The notes under the pieces: generated by a model
What the model was told of the DNA's origin: nothing
The model's input: only the letters and a program-made list of their open reading frames with translations
The model's database searches: none
Origin: Campylorhamphus procurvoides
Lineage: Eukaryota; Chordata; Aves; Passeriformes; Dendrocolaptidae
Assembly (NCBI GenBank): GCA_013396655.1
Contig: WBMV01001237.1
Span: 1,014,716-1,078,715, forward strand
Length of the DNA stretch: 64,000 nt
Direction of reading: 5' to 3'
Translations under genes and position numbers: made by a program
Shown: positions 1 to 14,192 of the stretch, in pieces
Layout: each line of letters opens with the position of its first letter
How positions within the stretch are numbered: position 1 is the stretch's first letter

Positions 1-3000
1 TCAAACTAAGTATTATTGTCTCTTTTTCATAGTTTCTGTGTAGCTGTGTAATAGAAGAGAGGCTGAGAGAGCTGAAGCTCAGCTGAGCTTTGGAGGCTTA
101 GACGGATTCAAGTAGTGTAAACTCAGCTCTTGACTCAATGGGATTTCTCCTGGTTTGTCTGCTCTGCCCTCAAGAGGCTTCTCTGCAAATCTGGCAGCAG
201 CACAGCAGGGCTGCAAACTTTAAATCTAGTTCTTTAAATTTTTCACTGGACTTATGTTTCCCCCTCACTCGTTTAATTCTTTTCTCTGTAGTAATTTTGA
301 CAAAACTATGTTAACACTTTTTTTTTTTTGGTAACTTTTTTGGCTTGCATCAAGATAATTTTCTTGATAATGCCACAACACAGAGCACTTGTACGAATTA
401 GCCTGAGAGATACGTGTTGAAATCGTTGTGAGACTCCTGCATTATTTACATCATGACATTCTGTCAGTGTACTAGTGCTCAGAACTGTTTATATTTCTGG
501 ATTTAACAAATATGTAAATCAGGTGCACATTTCCCTGGGAATGCAAAATATTCCTAATGAGGAAAGGCAACAAACTTCAGAACAAACAAACAAAAGAAGA
601 GAATATGTTCAACAGCTCCTGTGAAAGTGGGGATAGAGAGTGAGTGAACTAGAGATACTGGGCTGTAATCCTTGCCCTGAGATTGTTTAATCAGCTCATC
701 TTGAAGCTCTGGCAGATCAATTGTCTCTTAGCAGGGAGAGAGCTGGGGAAGAATGGCAGCCAGACAGAGTTTTCCCAGAAGAAGGCATGAAAATCTCTCG
801 TTTTCCTCTTTGTGGCAATCTAGGAAGCTGAGAGGATTGAGCTGCATTTGTTAACTCTGGTACAATACCACTCCAAAGGGCCCCAGCTCTCTGGAATACG
901 TGTTTGTATTGCAATAATTAAAATAGCTGTTTGATTTCGGTGCAGGAGCACAGAATGGGAATAGCATCACTGTGAATTGAGTTTTAAGTATTATAGAAGA
1001 ATTTGAATGTCCTTCAGAGAAGTATTCAGCTTGGATTTCATGTCAAAACATTCCCCTGATTTAGTAAGGATGACTGATATCTTTGAATCATAATGCTCTA
1101 GATTGAGTATATATATAGTGGGAATGTTCTTTATTGTGCAGTGTTTGTGCTATGCTTTTTATTATGCACTGCTCACTAAAAACTTTATCTTCCATTAAAA
1201 GCTGAATTCCTTTCAGAAGTGCAATTAAACAAAATTTGCTTACTAAAATAAGATGTCATTTATTTCAAGCTGGCTTCTATTTTGAATTTTGATGGCTTCC
1301 TGCTAAATATGCAAGCTTTCTTTTCTGTGAAATTAGTTCAGTATCTAAAAATCCGAATTACTTGGTAGTTTGTTTTTCATCGTGTAACTTCAGCCCCCAA
1401 AGTACTGGTGAGCATTAGATTTCCCAATTAACAACCATCTTTAAGATGATCATTATGGTAAAATTAGTCCAAGTTCTCAAAAATCTGAATTTTGGATAGT
1501 GTAGGAGTAATAAATGGGGTAAAATGTTTTAATTAACATTCTTCAGTCATCCTTTAGCTGCATATTGTATGAAACTGTTGCTTTCTCTGTCCAGTTTCAG
1601 ACTTTTAACAAAAAATGTGCTTTGTGTCTGTCCCAGTCAGAACGTCACTTGGGTGCTGTCCTGCCAGCACCACGTTCCTGATGCTTCTTCTCGTTTGTCT
1701 CTGTCATTCCAGATCTGCTCTTGCTTGAACACACCCTCCTTTGTTTGTTCTGGCAAAGCCGAGGGGTAAAGATCATTAGGAGTGCAGCAAAACCAGCTTG
1801 AAAATTGCTATCTTGAACTTCCCGTGTGCTGCTTAATCTGTCACGCAGATACAGATATTAGAGGGCTGGAGAAGTTCTCTGAGCAAAATTATTCCCTGAT
1901 AAAATCTGTCCCAAAGTTATGCCAAATGTCTATAAAAAGTCTAACCATGGTTTATCAGGAGGATGTGCATGTGGTGATCCTTTGAAATGAGAACACGTGC
2001 TGGGGACAGTGACCTCTCTTAACCTCTCTTGCACCAGAAAGGAGCAAAGGTTTGCAGCTGCCTCAGCCACCACAACATGTATTTCTGATTTCTTTCCCAG
2101 TGTTACACTTTCAACAGCTTTCTGCTTTCCCTTTCCTACAAGTTAACACCACGTGGGAGGTGCTGGTTTTGAACTGGGAGCTCTCTGAAACCTCGTCTGG
2201 AGGAGGGAGGAGGCTGAAATTATGATGAGCTGGTGGGGAAAGAAAACTTGATATTCACAAAGCTCTCAGTAGAAGCTGGACCAGGACTTCATTAAATTGA
2301 TATCTCTAATACCTCTAATTAATACCCTGGCCGGGTCTCCCATAGAGCAGGAGTTCAGTGGCTTTCTCAAAAATTATTGTTCACCAGATACACATTAAAT
2401 TGATTTTAAGTAGTGTACAATTGCTGTCAGCTAAAATGCTGCCCAGAAATGTGAACTGCCTGGTGCCCCTAAGTCTTGTTGATTTGGATTAGTGTTTTAA
2501 GTGCTAGCAAGTTATGCACTGAAATATATATTTATTTATATATATATACACACACTGAAATTATATTTACAGTGTATAAAAAATCTTCTGATGTAGCTGC
2601 CACACAGAATGTTATTTGAAGGCTCAAGTCCTCCAGATAAGTTGAATGTTTCACCCTAATTTTGTGGGAAAATGTAATAAAAAAGGATGCATGACAAAAT
2701 AGCAGATAAATGCTAATATTTTATGGTAACAAACTTGGCTAAGGAGGAGGACTTACCTAAGCTTTCCTTGGGATTTGCAGCTTCATAAAAAAAGAAATTT
2801 CATGTCAGGAATTTTTTTGATTATTATATTAAGAATGTCCTTCACCTTTTTTGTTCTCTTCTTGTATTCAAATTGCTCATTCTGAATATAAAATAAATTA
2901 AAAGGAGCCAAAATGGAAGATGTGGAATGAAGAATTCAGGAAAAAATGGCACCTTTAGTAAACAGCCTCCCACTTCATACGGTTTGAAAAAACGCTTCCT

Positions 3001-6000
3001 GACATGATATTTTTGTTATTTTTAGGTTGGAACTTTATTGTCTTTTAACCAAGACCTTTTTTATCAATTAGTTGGTGTCCTTGGTGCCAGAAGTCACATG
3101 TTGAAAACACACCTTGATGTGCTACATTGTAAAACTATCAGAATAAGATGTGGATGTTAAAACTACAGGAGTGAAGAAGAGATGGGCATCTTCTTTGTTC
3201 CTCTCTGTGCTTATTTCAATGTGGGTTTCTAGATAGCATTACCTATTTGACTTTATTTTAAAATAATGATGTGTTAATTTTTTAACCTTCTTTTTTTAGG
3301 CTCCATGGGCATAAGTAGTTCCATATTTCTCTGTTCTCTTTCTCAAGGACAGAGGGTTTTTTTTTCATTCCTGAACTTATTTTCCTCTTTTTTAGAACCA
3401 ATCCTTGCAACAGTACATTTACTGGCTTTTCAGGTTTACAAGTTTTCTGAAAGAGTGGAGAGAAGAAAAGCTATATGGGAACAAGGATTGCATGTTAATT
3501 TGATTGCCTTATGAAATAATTATGATTTCTTTTTCTAAATGCTTTCTGCCAAAGAGATTTGAACAGGTATTTAGCAGCAGCAAACAGAAGTTCTTTGTGC
3601 GTTCAGTTATGTAGGTTTAAAAAAACCCCACATTACATTCAATAAAAGCATGTACATGAAGCAACAGCCTGGAAAGTTAATGCACAATAATTAGTATTGC
3701 AGAACTGAAAGACTGAACTTCAATCTTCTCTTCTGAATTTGATGGTTGATAGCTCACTTTTGCAGTTTAAATATTTGTAATGGTCTATTGGCTTGGATGT
3801 GTTTCTGCTTCTCCCTTTGCTGAGCAGGGTTTCTGTTCCAGCTCGGGCATTCCTGCTCTCCTGAACTGCATCACTTTCCTCCCAGTTCTGAAACTTCAGG
3901 GATTTCTGCAAATCCCTCCTCCTCGGAGATCCAAAGCCCCTGTAAACCCGGGTAACTCCGCGGTGCTGGAGCTATTGGAAGTAATATCGGTTGACAATCT
4001 ACCTCCCAAATCTCTTTTTGCCTAAAGTGTCTGAGCCAGTGGGTTAAGTAATGCTAGAAATTTGATCAGTATTCTTATTTTTCACCTAGGTCTTACCTCT
4101 GCAGCTTTACCCTTGATTCACTTCTCCTCTGATCAATCCCTCTTAAGAAGCAGTGCCTGTTTTCTGATCCCACTGATCCCAAGTGGTTTCAAATTCACTA
4201 TTTTTTTCTTTTAAGGAGTCATTTCTCTGTGTTTAGATGGAAATCAGCATGAAGACAGTAGTGCTTCAGCAGGGATAGAGATGAATATATTTCCCTCTGA
4301 GCTCAGCTCACTTGTGATCTTTAATTTCAGCTGGAACTCCAACTACAAGAACTGTAGAAAAAACCAATTCCCCTCTGCCCATAGAAGAGTGAGGCAAAGT
4401 TTGCCCCTGCAAACACAGAACTCGTTAGCTGTAATTTGTGCTAAAACCAGCAGGACAGGTAAAATGCACAAAAAATGAAGGGGAAGTTCACATGAAATGG
4501 ACTTCCTACACAATAACACATTTCCCCTGACCCTGGTAAATGCAAAACTCCATATAATTCAAACTTTGTTTTTATTTTTACAGTATGTAGCAGGATTCAG
4601 CTGTACGTACCCAAATTATACAGAACTGCAGCTGGCATAATGATGGTTTTCCAAGTAATGTACAAAAAGCCTAACTAGCATAAAATGTGAATTTTATGGA
4701 TTTCAGAGCGGTTCTCTGTTTAATTACACTACATTTCAGAAGTTTTATGTGACCCTGAAACATGATTCTTTTTCAAAAAATGCGGCTTTAGATTGGCATG
4801 TTTGTTAAGTTTGAAAAATGAAGTGTGAAAAATGAATTGTGAGTCTGAGATGTTCCCAATTTGGGTGGCTCTTTCTTATTTTGAATGGTCTCTTGGGTTT
4901 TTAGATGCAGTTTTCCAGGTAGATGGGGAACTCATCCAAGCAGTTGATGTTGAAATTCGGCCTTTTATTGCTGGATTATCTCTAACACAAATTCCTATGT
5001 GGATTTAGCCAAGCGACAGGACACTGGATTGTGTGGCTGTGTCTGAGTGCCACCCCTGCCCTGGTAATGACAAAAACCACTGCCCAGACCTGAAGCTTGA
5101 TGGGAGAGTCTGTCCTGGAGAAAGTTAAGGCAGAGACAAGCTGTCATATATGAAATCCTGTATGTTCATTCCAACTGTTCCAGCAAGAACAAAACAATCT
5201 CAGCAAATCGACAAGGAATCAGACGAGGCGTCCCACTGCTCACCCACTTCATGCCTATCACTCAATTTGTGTGCGGAGCAAAAATACTGTGTGAAAAGTG
5301 TCTCCTCTGAAAAATATTTATGACATTCTTATTCCAGCTTTTTTCCTTGTTTTATTTTATTTCATTTTTTTACTGAGAGAAAAGGCTGATGTATTCCTCT
5401 GTGGCTTTTGTCTTTAGGAATATTCAGGGTAGTCTCACTGATTAAGTTTTTCGTATTAATACTGAAATTAATCAGCATGAAATTGCAAAAAAACCCCAAA
5501 CCCACCCTTTCTATTTTCACAGTAAAAATGCAAAATCAACAACTCAGTCTGTCTTCTGTGTAAGTACATGATGGGTTAATCATTCATGAAGTAATCACTA
5601 CCTTATAAGTAGGACTTACAGCTCAAGGGAAATGAAAAATTACATAAATACCATGCTGTTATTTTTCTTTATTATTGGAAGGCATTCTGTGGTGTCAATG
5701 CATGCAGGGAATGTTGGGCAAGTGTTTAAAGAGATTAAGGCTTCTGTTTGGGAAGGATTTTCAGAGAAAACTGGAAAAGCTATTACAGAGTGTGCTACTC
5801 CATATTTTAGAAGGTTATAAAAACTTACAGAATAGGTGATAAGAGTGAATAAACAAATACTTCAATGCCTTCTGAACTGAGGTTGTGTTTGCCTAAAAAA
5901 GACATAAGCTTTTAATTTTTAATACAAGTAAAATTTCATTCAAGTACCACTCTTTGTGATATAATAACTGCAGATCATAGAAAAATATGGTTGAAGACAG

Positions 6001-9000
6001 CCTTTCAACTTTTTTAAAGTTTATTCCTCTCCCATAAGAAAGGATCAACTAAACTATTTATGATTGGTATTTGCTGTTTTCTATGTGTCTTCCTTTAGTA
6101 CCTCAGGCATTTCCATACTTCTTTTTTTACAGCTGGGTTTTCCAAAGTCATTAAGTGCGTGGGCTTTGGGCTGAGTCATTAGTGCTGGTTTTCCTCTCCA
6201 TTTCCTGATGGATTGATGCCTTTGTCCCTGCCATCTCCCTGCCCAACATTTCTCCTTCTGAGAAGGTTTAGAACCTTTAGAATCCTTGCTGGTTTTCTCT
6301 CTTTTGTTTTCTAGCTTCTGGTACTCATTTATTTTAAGCTGGATCCAACTGCAATACATTTTTGGTTGGGTTTGGTGGTGGTGTTTTAATTTCAGATCAA
6401 TGAAAAGCTCAAATATGTCCAAGTTGCTTTTTTCCTTATGCCTCCATTCATCCACTCAGGAAAGGGTGACATGGTAGCAGTGAGGTCTCTGCAGCACCAA
6501 CTTCATTTCTGCTCCCTCAATTACAACATTATTAACTCTCTCTACATGTGTTTTGTCCCATGTAGTGGTATTTTTCTTTGGCCTGTCTCCCTGTGCTCCA
6601 TTCCTTTTTTTATTTTTTTTAAATTAACCTATAAACCAGTTCACCACATTCACTGTACCAACCTACAAACACATAATGATTTGGACATAAAAAGGAAAAT
6701 TCATGAGAACCTCAGGGAACTTGTGCACCTAGGAAGTTGTATTTTTAGTAGGAGTTTGACTTTTTAAACTCTGTTTTAACAGGTATTTAGGGAGAGCAAC
6801 AAATGACTGGTAGAAATGTCTAATTTTTTAGGTGTAACAATCCTTTGCTACAAACAAATGAACATTTCTAGCTGTGTGTAGCATCGGGCACTAAAGGAGA
6901 AGGTTTTTTTAAATGTGTCATCTTTTGAAGAAAATAGGAATAGGGGACAAGGCCATTATTCTTTTAATGTCTTTCTCTCCCTAGTCAAATTTATTTGGGG
7001 AAAAAGTGAACTTTCTGGAGTAATAATGACTGAGAAATTCTGTTAAGAAAGTCATGTCTGTGCCCATCATTTTTGGTCTGTATGAGGAGGCATGTGGTGG
7101 GCAGCAACTCCAAAAAAGCCACCCAAGCAGAGTGGAGACACGAGCAGAAGGCGAGGGCGGCTCTGTGCAATGGGAATTACTAATGTTGAGTTTCAAAGTC
7201 AGTGTAATATTCTACTTAAATGGGACTATGGGACTGTCTGAAAACCACCAATATACTGATAAAGCAACAGAGCAATTCTTCCACTTGAAAGGCCACTTGT
7301 CTCTACAAGCAACGTGTCTGCCCAACTTAGCATTAAAACTGGTTTTTTTCTATTTTAAAGGGTTTATATTATTGTTAGCAATTATATTGTTATGTTTTCT
7401 ATCCATTAGCACCACGGGGGACTCAAATCAACCGGGAATGGCCGGGAAGTCCTCGGGCACTGCTGGTTTGTTACGGCCTTAAGGAATGTTGTGGTGGGTG
7501 CATTTTATGACAGGAGTCACAGGGTTAAGTAGGATAACATTTCTGTGTCAGGATGGTGGGAAAATAAAGGCATAACAGCTGTTATTAGACAGCACAAGTA
7601 CAAAATAAATCTGTTCCCAAGAACGCTATTGTGAATGGGAAAGGAGAGAAAGAACTGTCCCTTGCTGGAAGCTTTTAGCACATCAGGGTAAGCTTTCTGC
7701 TTTTGTTTGAGTGTTTTTCAGGATTTCTCCAGATAGACTCAGGATTCTTACACAGGGGTTGTTAGCTTGTCAGGGAGATTCAGGTGTCCAATTTCTATTA
7801 AGTTTGGTTTTACTCAAGATTCAGTAAACTGCACTTATGGCAGATAAACCCATACTGATGGCAGATTTATGTGTTACTTGGTTTGGATAAAAATGTTAAT
7901 TTGCTGAATCTTTTGAAAACTTCATGAACTTCAAGGGAAAAAGACACCAAGTTATTTTTATACTTCTGTTGTTCTGTTTGTGATTTCTGTTACTTTTTGA
8001 TTGATGTTGGTACATTTCAGTGTTTAGGTTTCTGCAGTGTTGTTTCTGATCCATTGCCCTCTCTGCTTTCCAGAACTTACAGTAGACATTTGAAGTGATC
8101 ACAGCCCTGAAAAGAAGAGTGAGTTACTTGTGGAAAAGCATTAAAGTCAGTTCCTGTGAAGCATACCTTTGGGTTCCCACTTCTCATGGGAATACATCAG
8201 AGGACAAGGCACATTATTAAGGTAACCAAACACAAATTTGTCTTACAATTTTTCCATCCATTCAAATAGGACATGGATATTTTGTTTCCTCATCAGCACA
8301 GTTACCCTGGAACTCATGTTGCAAAGCGTGAGTACAGTGACAGTTTCCCTTGAATGAAACTCATCTCTGTAGTGAAAAATGGCAGGGTTTGTAAACCAAG
8401 GTTGTTCAAGGAAAAAGCTCAGGTTCTGAGTGACTATTTCTCAGTTAATCGTTGTTGCATTTTACAGTACCCTTTAAAAACATTTATTTTAAAAGGGATC
8501 TGACTGGCCTGCTCAAAGGGACTTGTAAAGATGTATAAGCAAATACTCTGTGCTCCAGAATATTGTTGATGCTCAGAGGATGCTCAGAGACATTGCACAT
8601 GTTTTACAATGTGATCTAATAACCAAGTCAGTAGTAATGGATCTTAGGGTTCATAAGTGTTCTCCTCAAGCTCTTTTATCATGCCTTTTGTTGTCACTTG
8701 GGCAGTTACTGTCACCAGCCTTTTTTTCTAATGGGGGCCTTATTTTTTATGTAGCATAATCCACTACTTGTCTCCCTGAATGTGTATTTGCATGAAACTG
8801 TTATATATGATAAAATTCCATTTATCCTCAAATTACTTTGATGGCATCTTGCTTAACAAAAAAGGAGAAATGAGTATTTTACTCTCATGAGCTTAGAAAA
8901 GAAGTCTTGGACTGAAAGCTGATTGGGAAGCTCTTACATGATGTTCCTTCTCATGAATGTAGCTACAAATCTGAATATACATCACTGTAAGGTTCGCTGT

Positions 9001-12000
9001 GTATTTCAAGCACAAGTTTTGCAACTTGAATTTGTATCTGTGCTAAACTTAGACTGTATTTTGGTTCAGATTTTGGGGCAAGAGATTGGCACATTAATGT
9101 TTGGATGGCAGCTGTCATAGACTTCTACTTGTACTTGCGGGCTAGGGAAATTGCTGTAAAATATGTATCTAATTCTAATAATGATGTGACTCCCCTTCCC
9201 AAAGTGAGAAAAATAACCCCCAACATTATAAGTGCTTTTGAGCACTTTCAAAACCTTTAGGAAGTCTGCAAATTGTCAGAAAGTTTTAAGGTGTAATAAG
9301 GCAGGAGCCTTAAGTAAGCTGCAGACATCAAAAAGACTGATGCTGCTGTCATGCTGATTTCATTTTTCTTTTGTTGCATAAATATATATATGCAGTACAT
9401 TAAAAATATTGGAGGTAATCTGAAGTGGTTCATAAAACCTTGCTGGTTTGCAAATCACTACGGTATTTTAACTGCATTGCCTGGTTCTGAGTTAGTATCT
9501 GTAGGCATCTTGCATTATATTATACCTTGGAATTGCATCTGAAACTTGTGGATGCTGATCCAGAAACTTGGTATTTAAGCTTTAAGGAAAAGAGCAACTT
9601 CTGTGTAAGATCTCTGGAGTGAAAATCTGCTCATGGTAACTTCAACAGCTTCACCTTTGTTTAAATGGTGCTGATGGTTTCATCTTTCCACTGCACTTAA
9701 GTGGAAGAAGTTTTTTTTTAAAGGCTCTTTACTTTCAGCTTTCTGAGATTCTTCATGTTTATGGCCATTGATTTTCTTGAGATGTTCTTGTAAGGCTTAA
9801 AAAATTCTTTAGTGAATCATGGCGTATCTTTTTTGGTACCCAAACTCAGAGACTTTGAAAGGAGTGCTGCTTTCTAGTGCATACATCTGTGCATTTTATT
9901 ATGTATATGTAGATATCTATAGCTGGCAAGTATTTCTTATACTGGCAGTTGAAGAGGGTCTCTCTGAAAAGGATGACTGAAATGGGTGGTGACTTTAAAT
10001 TTCAAGTAATTAAATGATAGTCAAATAATTTCACTAACATCAAATAATCTTGATGAATAAACATTTCTCATGTTCAACAGTTAATGACTAAGACAACTTG
10101 TTTTCAGCAGTTTAAAGGCATTTAAAATATTCTGATATTTTACTGTGTTAATGCTTAAGTTATGCCTGCAACAGTAGGACTTCTAACATGTATTTCTGTT
10201 ACTTCTGTGCCTGTAAGTTTGCCCCCAGACCTTTAGCACTAACCTCTGTGGAACAGCTGTACCTAATTACCATCCTCAAGATCCACTAACTCATTTGCCC
10301 CCACTGCCCCTCCTATATTTACTTTTCATGTGATGGGTTATAAAAACTCTTATTCTGAGGACTCAGACATCCAAGCTTTAGTAGAGTTGGTTCAAAATGT
10401 TCTGCAGTCACAGATAGTATTGCTTGGGCGTTTTACATAAAGCAAAGCCAAGTTTATGTAATAGTAACAGAATATATAAGGGATGGCAAATAATATTTGT
10501 GATCTTTCTGCTCCCAAATTCTGTTACCAGAAACTGAGCTAATTCTGTTCTGTTTCTTGTTGTGCTCTCTAATTCACATGTCTCCAATGTCCCTGGTCAT
10601 AAGTGGATGGTTCTATGTCTAGTGAGTCCACGAAGTATAAGAACCACTTCAAAAGCAATTCTTAGAATTGCTGACATGATGAAACTAGATCAAAAAAATG
10701 TGTACTGAAACAGTGTATCTTAAGAAAAATGTCAAGTGAGTGTCATATAACACTTACTTGAGGACAAACTAATGTAAATGCACAGAATAGTTGTCATCAC
10801 CTGCATGAAGATGAACAGCTTTTCCTGAACTAGAGTGATTTTGCATATAGAATGTTACCATTTTAACAGTTGTCCCCATTTTTTTGCCAAATAAATTTTA
10901 AAATGGCAGTAAAAGGAAAGTGTGCTATGTCCCCTTTGGCATTACAGTATTACCAGAGGCTGTTTCTGTGGTTCTGTATGACTGAAATCAATGGCTTTGT
11001 TCCCTGAGCAATTGTTTCAGAGCACTGTCACTTGACAGAAATGCTGTTTCTCTCCATTCGCCCCCATATCTAAAAAGCACAATGTGTGGAATCAGCTCCC
11101 GTGGATTATCAGTGTGTGTGTGGCTGGAATTTTACCACTATAGTGCCATAAATGTCTGAGATGGAGATGTGCATCTGTTATGCTGCCAGACAGGGACACA
11201 AGGCTGTCACCTGGTAAGGTGGCAATGTGTGAGTGGGATTGTCACTTCACTCTTCTCATCACTGCACTACCACATCACAGGGCTCTGTGAGCAGAAGAGC
11301 ATCCATAGCACATTGTTGGGATAAGAGAAAGGTCAAATAGTAGTATCAAACACATTTAAAAAATATTATAGCAGTTTCAAAGTGTTTTGAGTTGGAAAGT
11401 GTTTCCCCTCATGCACCTGTAAGAGGGAGAAAAATGAAGACTATTGTAAACATGAAAGTTACTAAGAATTCTGGGCTAAGATGAATCAACTGCCAGGCAA
11501 ATACTTCATGTCATGTTTGCTGAGTTGATTTGGGATCCTAAACCAGTTTTTAGCAGAGGTGTGGTGAATGCCTGCATTTCATCTGACACATTGAAACCTC
11601 ACACTTAATTGAAGTAGCATTTCTAATACTTCAGTAAATGAAATCAATGAATATTCACATGAAGAATTAAATTCCTTTCATTTTTGCTGAGTACAGACTA
11701 TCCTGGACATGTCTGGACACCTCCTCACTCTTATTACTTCTGCTTTGTGCAGAAACGGTTCTCATTTTGCTTTTGGTTGCTAATGCTAATTTAACAGGTA
11801 ATAGTTGGCAGTACTTGAAAATGGATTCATTTCTCTAGATTTCTTACTGTAATGTTTTCTTCTCAGCCTCATCAGAATGATCATGATGCTATCTGGCCTC
11901 AGAGAGTCTCTTTTTTGTTTGAAATCTGAAAATTGCTTCAGTTTATTTGTGAGGATGCTGATTATATAGACTATCTTCCTCTTTTTCCTGGCTTTCCTCT

Positions 12001-13755
12001 TTTTGCCTTTGCCTTAATCCCATAACCAGCACTTAATACCTCCACAATTACATGAAATAGTTGGGCAATCTAGTGTTAGAGTTCCCACCTTACTGCTGAT
12101 ACTGAAAAATATCTCCCTGTGAAACAGCAGGAAAAACATCCTGTCTTATTTAGTCTCATAAGGAAACAATGTCTGAACATTTGGGTGTGGGACACCCTGT
12201 GTTTGGCAATCGCAGGAGTGGGTCCAGCACAGGGGTAGCAGTTTATTCCTACATGTGATTATTCCCAGTTTGTTCCATTAAATAAGTACTGCAGCAGTTG
12301 TTAGTACACTAACTGGAGAAAGAGCAGCTGCACAGTTTGTCCCGTGTGTGGGTGTGGCACTCAGGCCTCACTGACAGATGTTTTGGGTGACTTCAATATT
12401 CATAACTGGCAAATCCCACAAGGAATTATGGAGTTCTCCTCAAATGGTTTAAATAAGCTTCCTTAAAAATCTCAAGGAGCTGGGTGGCACCTTTTGAGCA
12501 GCCAGGCTGGTGATGCTTTTCACTCCCTGCACAGCAGTAAATGTCCTGTATAAAACCATCCAGGGTATCCTGAATAAGGTTTGATTTATCTGTGAGGGGC
12601 AGAGAACACACTTTGTTTTTAAGCTGCATATGCCTTTTAATTTTACTCATAAGGAGCTCTACATGACTGTACTTTGACACAGCTCATTGGATTACACCTC
12701 GAATTGTATTTTAATATTTGTGTTACTGTAAGTGGAGGGGTCACTGCCGAAGTCCTGGGACCTGGTGGGCACACCAGTTAATGATGCAGAGCTTTCTGAC
12801 TTGGCTGCAAGGAGATTTTACAGTTCCTGAGTGCAGTGCTATTGACTGTCTAAGGCTCGCTGATAGCAAGTAGAACATTGCCACCCTTTGGCCATAGAGG
12901 AAAGGCACACGAGTAAAGAAGCAGCATTATGCAAGTTGGGGATGCTGCAGCAAAACTGTTTAAGAGTATGTTCATTTGTAATGTAGCTGCTCAGCAATGG
13001 TAGCCCAGTTGGGTGGAGGGTGTAGGCATCATTTGCTTTGATTTAGTGTATCTCATACCACGGTGATGTGTTTAGAGAGAATATATTATGCTACGTACTA
13101 ATTATGTTTTCCTGAGAACTGAATTACATATGCATTGTGAAGATAGGATGAAGGCTACCATGGTTACCATTGTGCACCCAGGAACTTATTTTATACAGTG
13201 CCAATTAATCTGAGGTAATGCTTGAGAGAGAAGAACATTGAATAAGAAATGCTAATGTCTTAGCTGAAAGATGGAAATTAGATAGAAAAGCACTGCTTTT
13301 ATTGAAGATTATATGTCAGGGTCAGCATTTATAAATGAATACACCTGTAAGACTAAAATCAACAGTTCTGTCTTACATTAAAAAAACTGTATCTCTCTAG
13401 GGCTAATCAACACACAGGACACACTGCTGTCTTATCAAGGATATTCTCTGAATATGAGTTTTTTTCCCTTCTCGTGGTTTTAACAGCATATTCCTGCAGT
13501 TGAGTCTATAATTGGGGGTTACAGCTATGTCAGAAAGAGAATGCATTTGCACAATGCAAAGACATCTAAACCCAATGCAGGCTGCAGTCACCAGGGACAA
13601 ATCTTATGTCTCTGGCCAAGGACTTCAGAAGGCAAGGACTGAGCAGAGCAGAGCTCTGACTCCTTCCTCTTTCTCACAGCTCCCTTTGGCTTATGTGATG
13701 CTGCTGATGTGGCTTCTTAGTCAGCTCTGTTTGGTTTATATGCAAAGGTTTTGGT
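1..13755. other. AT-rich noncoding DNA, no gene recognised
   Basis: I read both strands and found only short, isolated ORFs with no domain I recognise and no matching splice signals. The longest is about 124 codons on the minus strand at 6081-6455, lysine-rich and without recognisable similarity. There is no CpG-dense promoter, tRNA-like fold or clear young transposon. A small AT/AC microsatellite sits near 2524. The stretch at 7400-7500 has slightly more CpG than its surroundings but is too short for an island. Diverged old repeats could be hidden here that I cannot see by eye. Confidence 0.6.
2524..2556. repeat. AT/AC microsatellite-like tract
   Basis: Alternating TA steps broken by TTTA run directly into a short ACACACAC segment. 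This is a simple-sequence tract and is likely to vary in length between individuals. No function is inferred. Confidence 0.7.
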
Positions 13756-14192
13756 AGGGAGTGGGATACCGGAGTGGCTTCTGTGAGAAGCTGCTGGAGG
13801 CTTCCCCAGTATCCAGCAGAACCAATGCCAGTGGCTCCAGGACGGCCGAGCTCATCGGGGACAGTGGCAGCACCTCTGGGATAATGAATGTAAGAAGGGA
13901 AAGAGCTACTGCACAGGAGCAACTGCAATGAGATGAGGGGAGCGAGAATATGTGGGGGAAACAGGCCTGCAGATCCCCAGGGCAGGGCAGGAGGGGCAGG
14001 AGATGCTCCAGGCACCGGAGCAGAGATTCCCCTGCAGGACCCCCGTGCCAGGGCAGGTGGGTGCCTGAAGGAACCTGTGTCCCCATGGGAAGCTCACCCT
14101 GGAGCAGGTTGGGTGGTGGGACTTGTGGCCTCCTGGGGGACTCACTCTGAATCAGCCTGTGGAAAGGGACCGCCTGGGACTCATGCTGGAGC
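13756..14192 (+). mobile_element. Probable endogenous-retrovirus LTR fragment (ERVL-like), degraded
   Basis: The block is much richer in G, C and CpG than its flanks. It contains a phrase I recognise from a common avian LTR: GAGAAGCTGCTGGAGGCTTC at 13780-13799. This is followed by blocks about AACCAATGCC, a CACCTCTGGGATAA segment, a TAAGAAGGG region where intact copies have their TATA-like promoter, and GGAGCAGAGATTCCCCTGCA. The 3' part is a degenerate series of units ending in variants of CTCATGCTGGAGCA. The assignment is from memory of the family, not from an alignment, and it could be another avian interspersed repeat. No retroviral gene, primer-binding site or partner LTR is visible nearby, so it is a solo or truncated copy. 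ORFs of up to about 150 codons across it on both strands reflect its high GC content. Confidence 0.6.

Noticed and set aside
6081..6455. Lysine-rich 124-codon minus-strand ORF
   Set aside because: Hydrophilic and superficially protein-like, but the Lys bias follows from a T-rich plus strand, and no domain or splice context was found.
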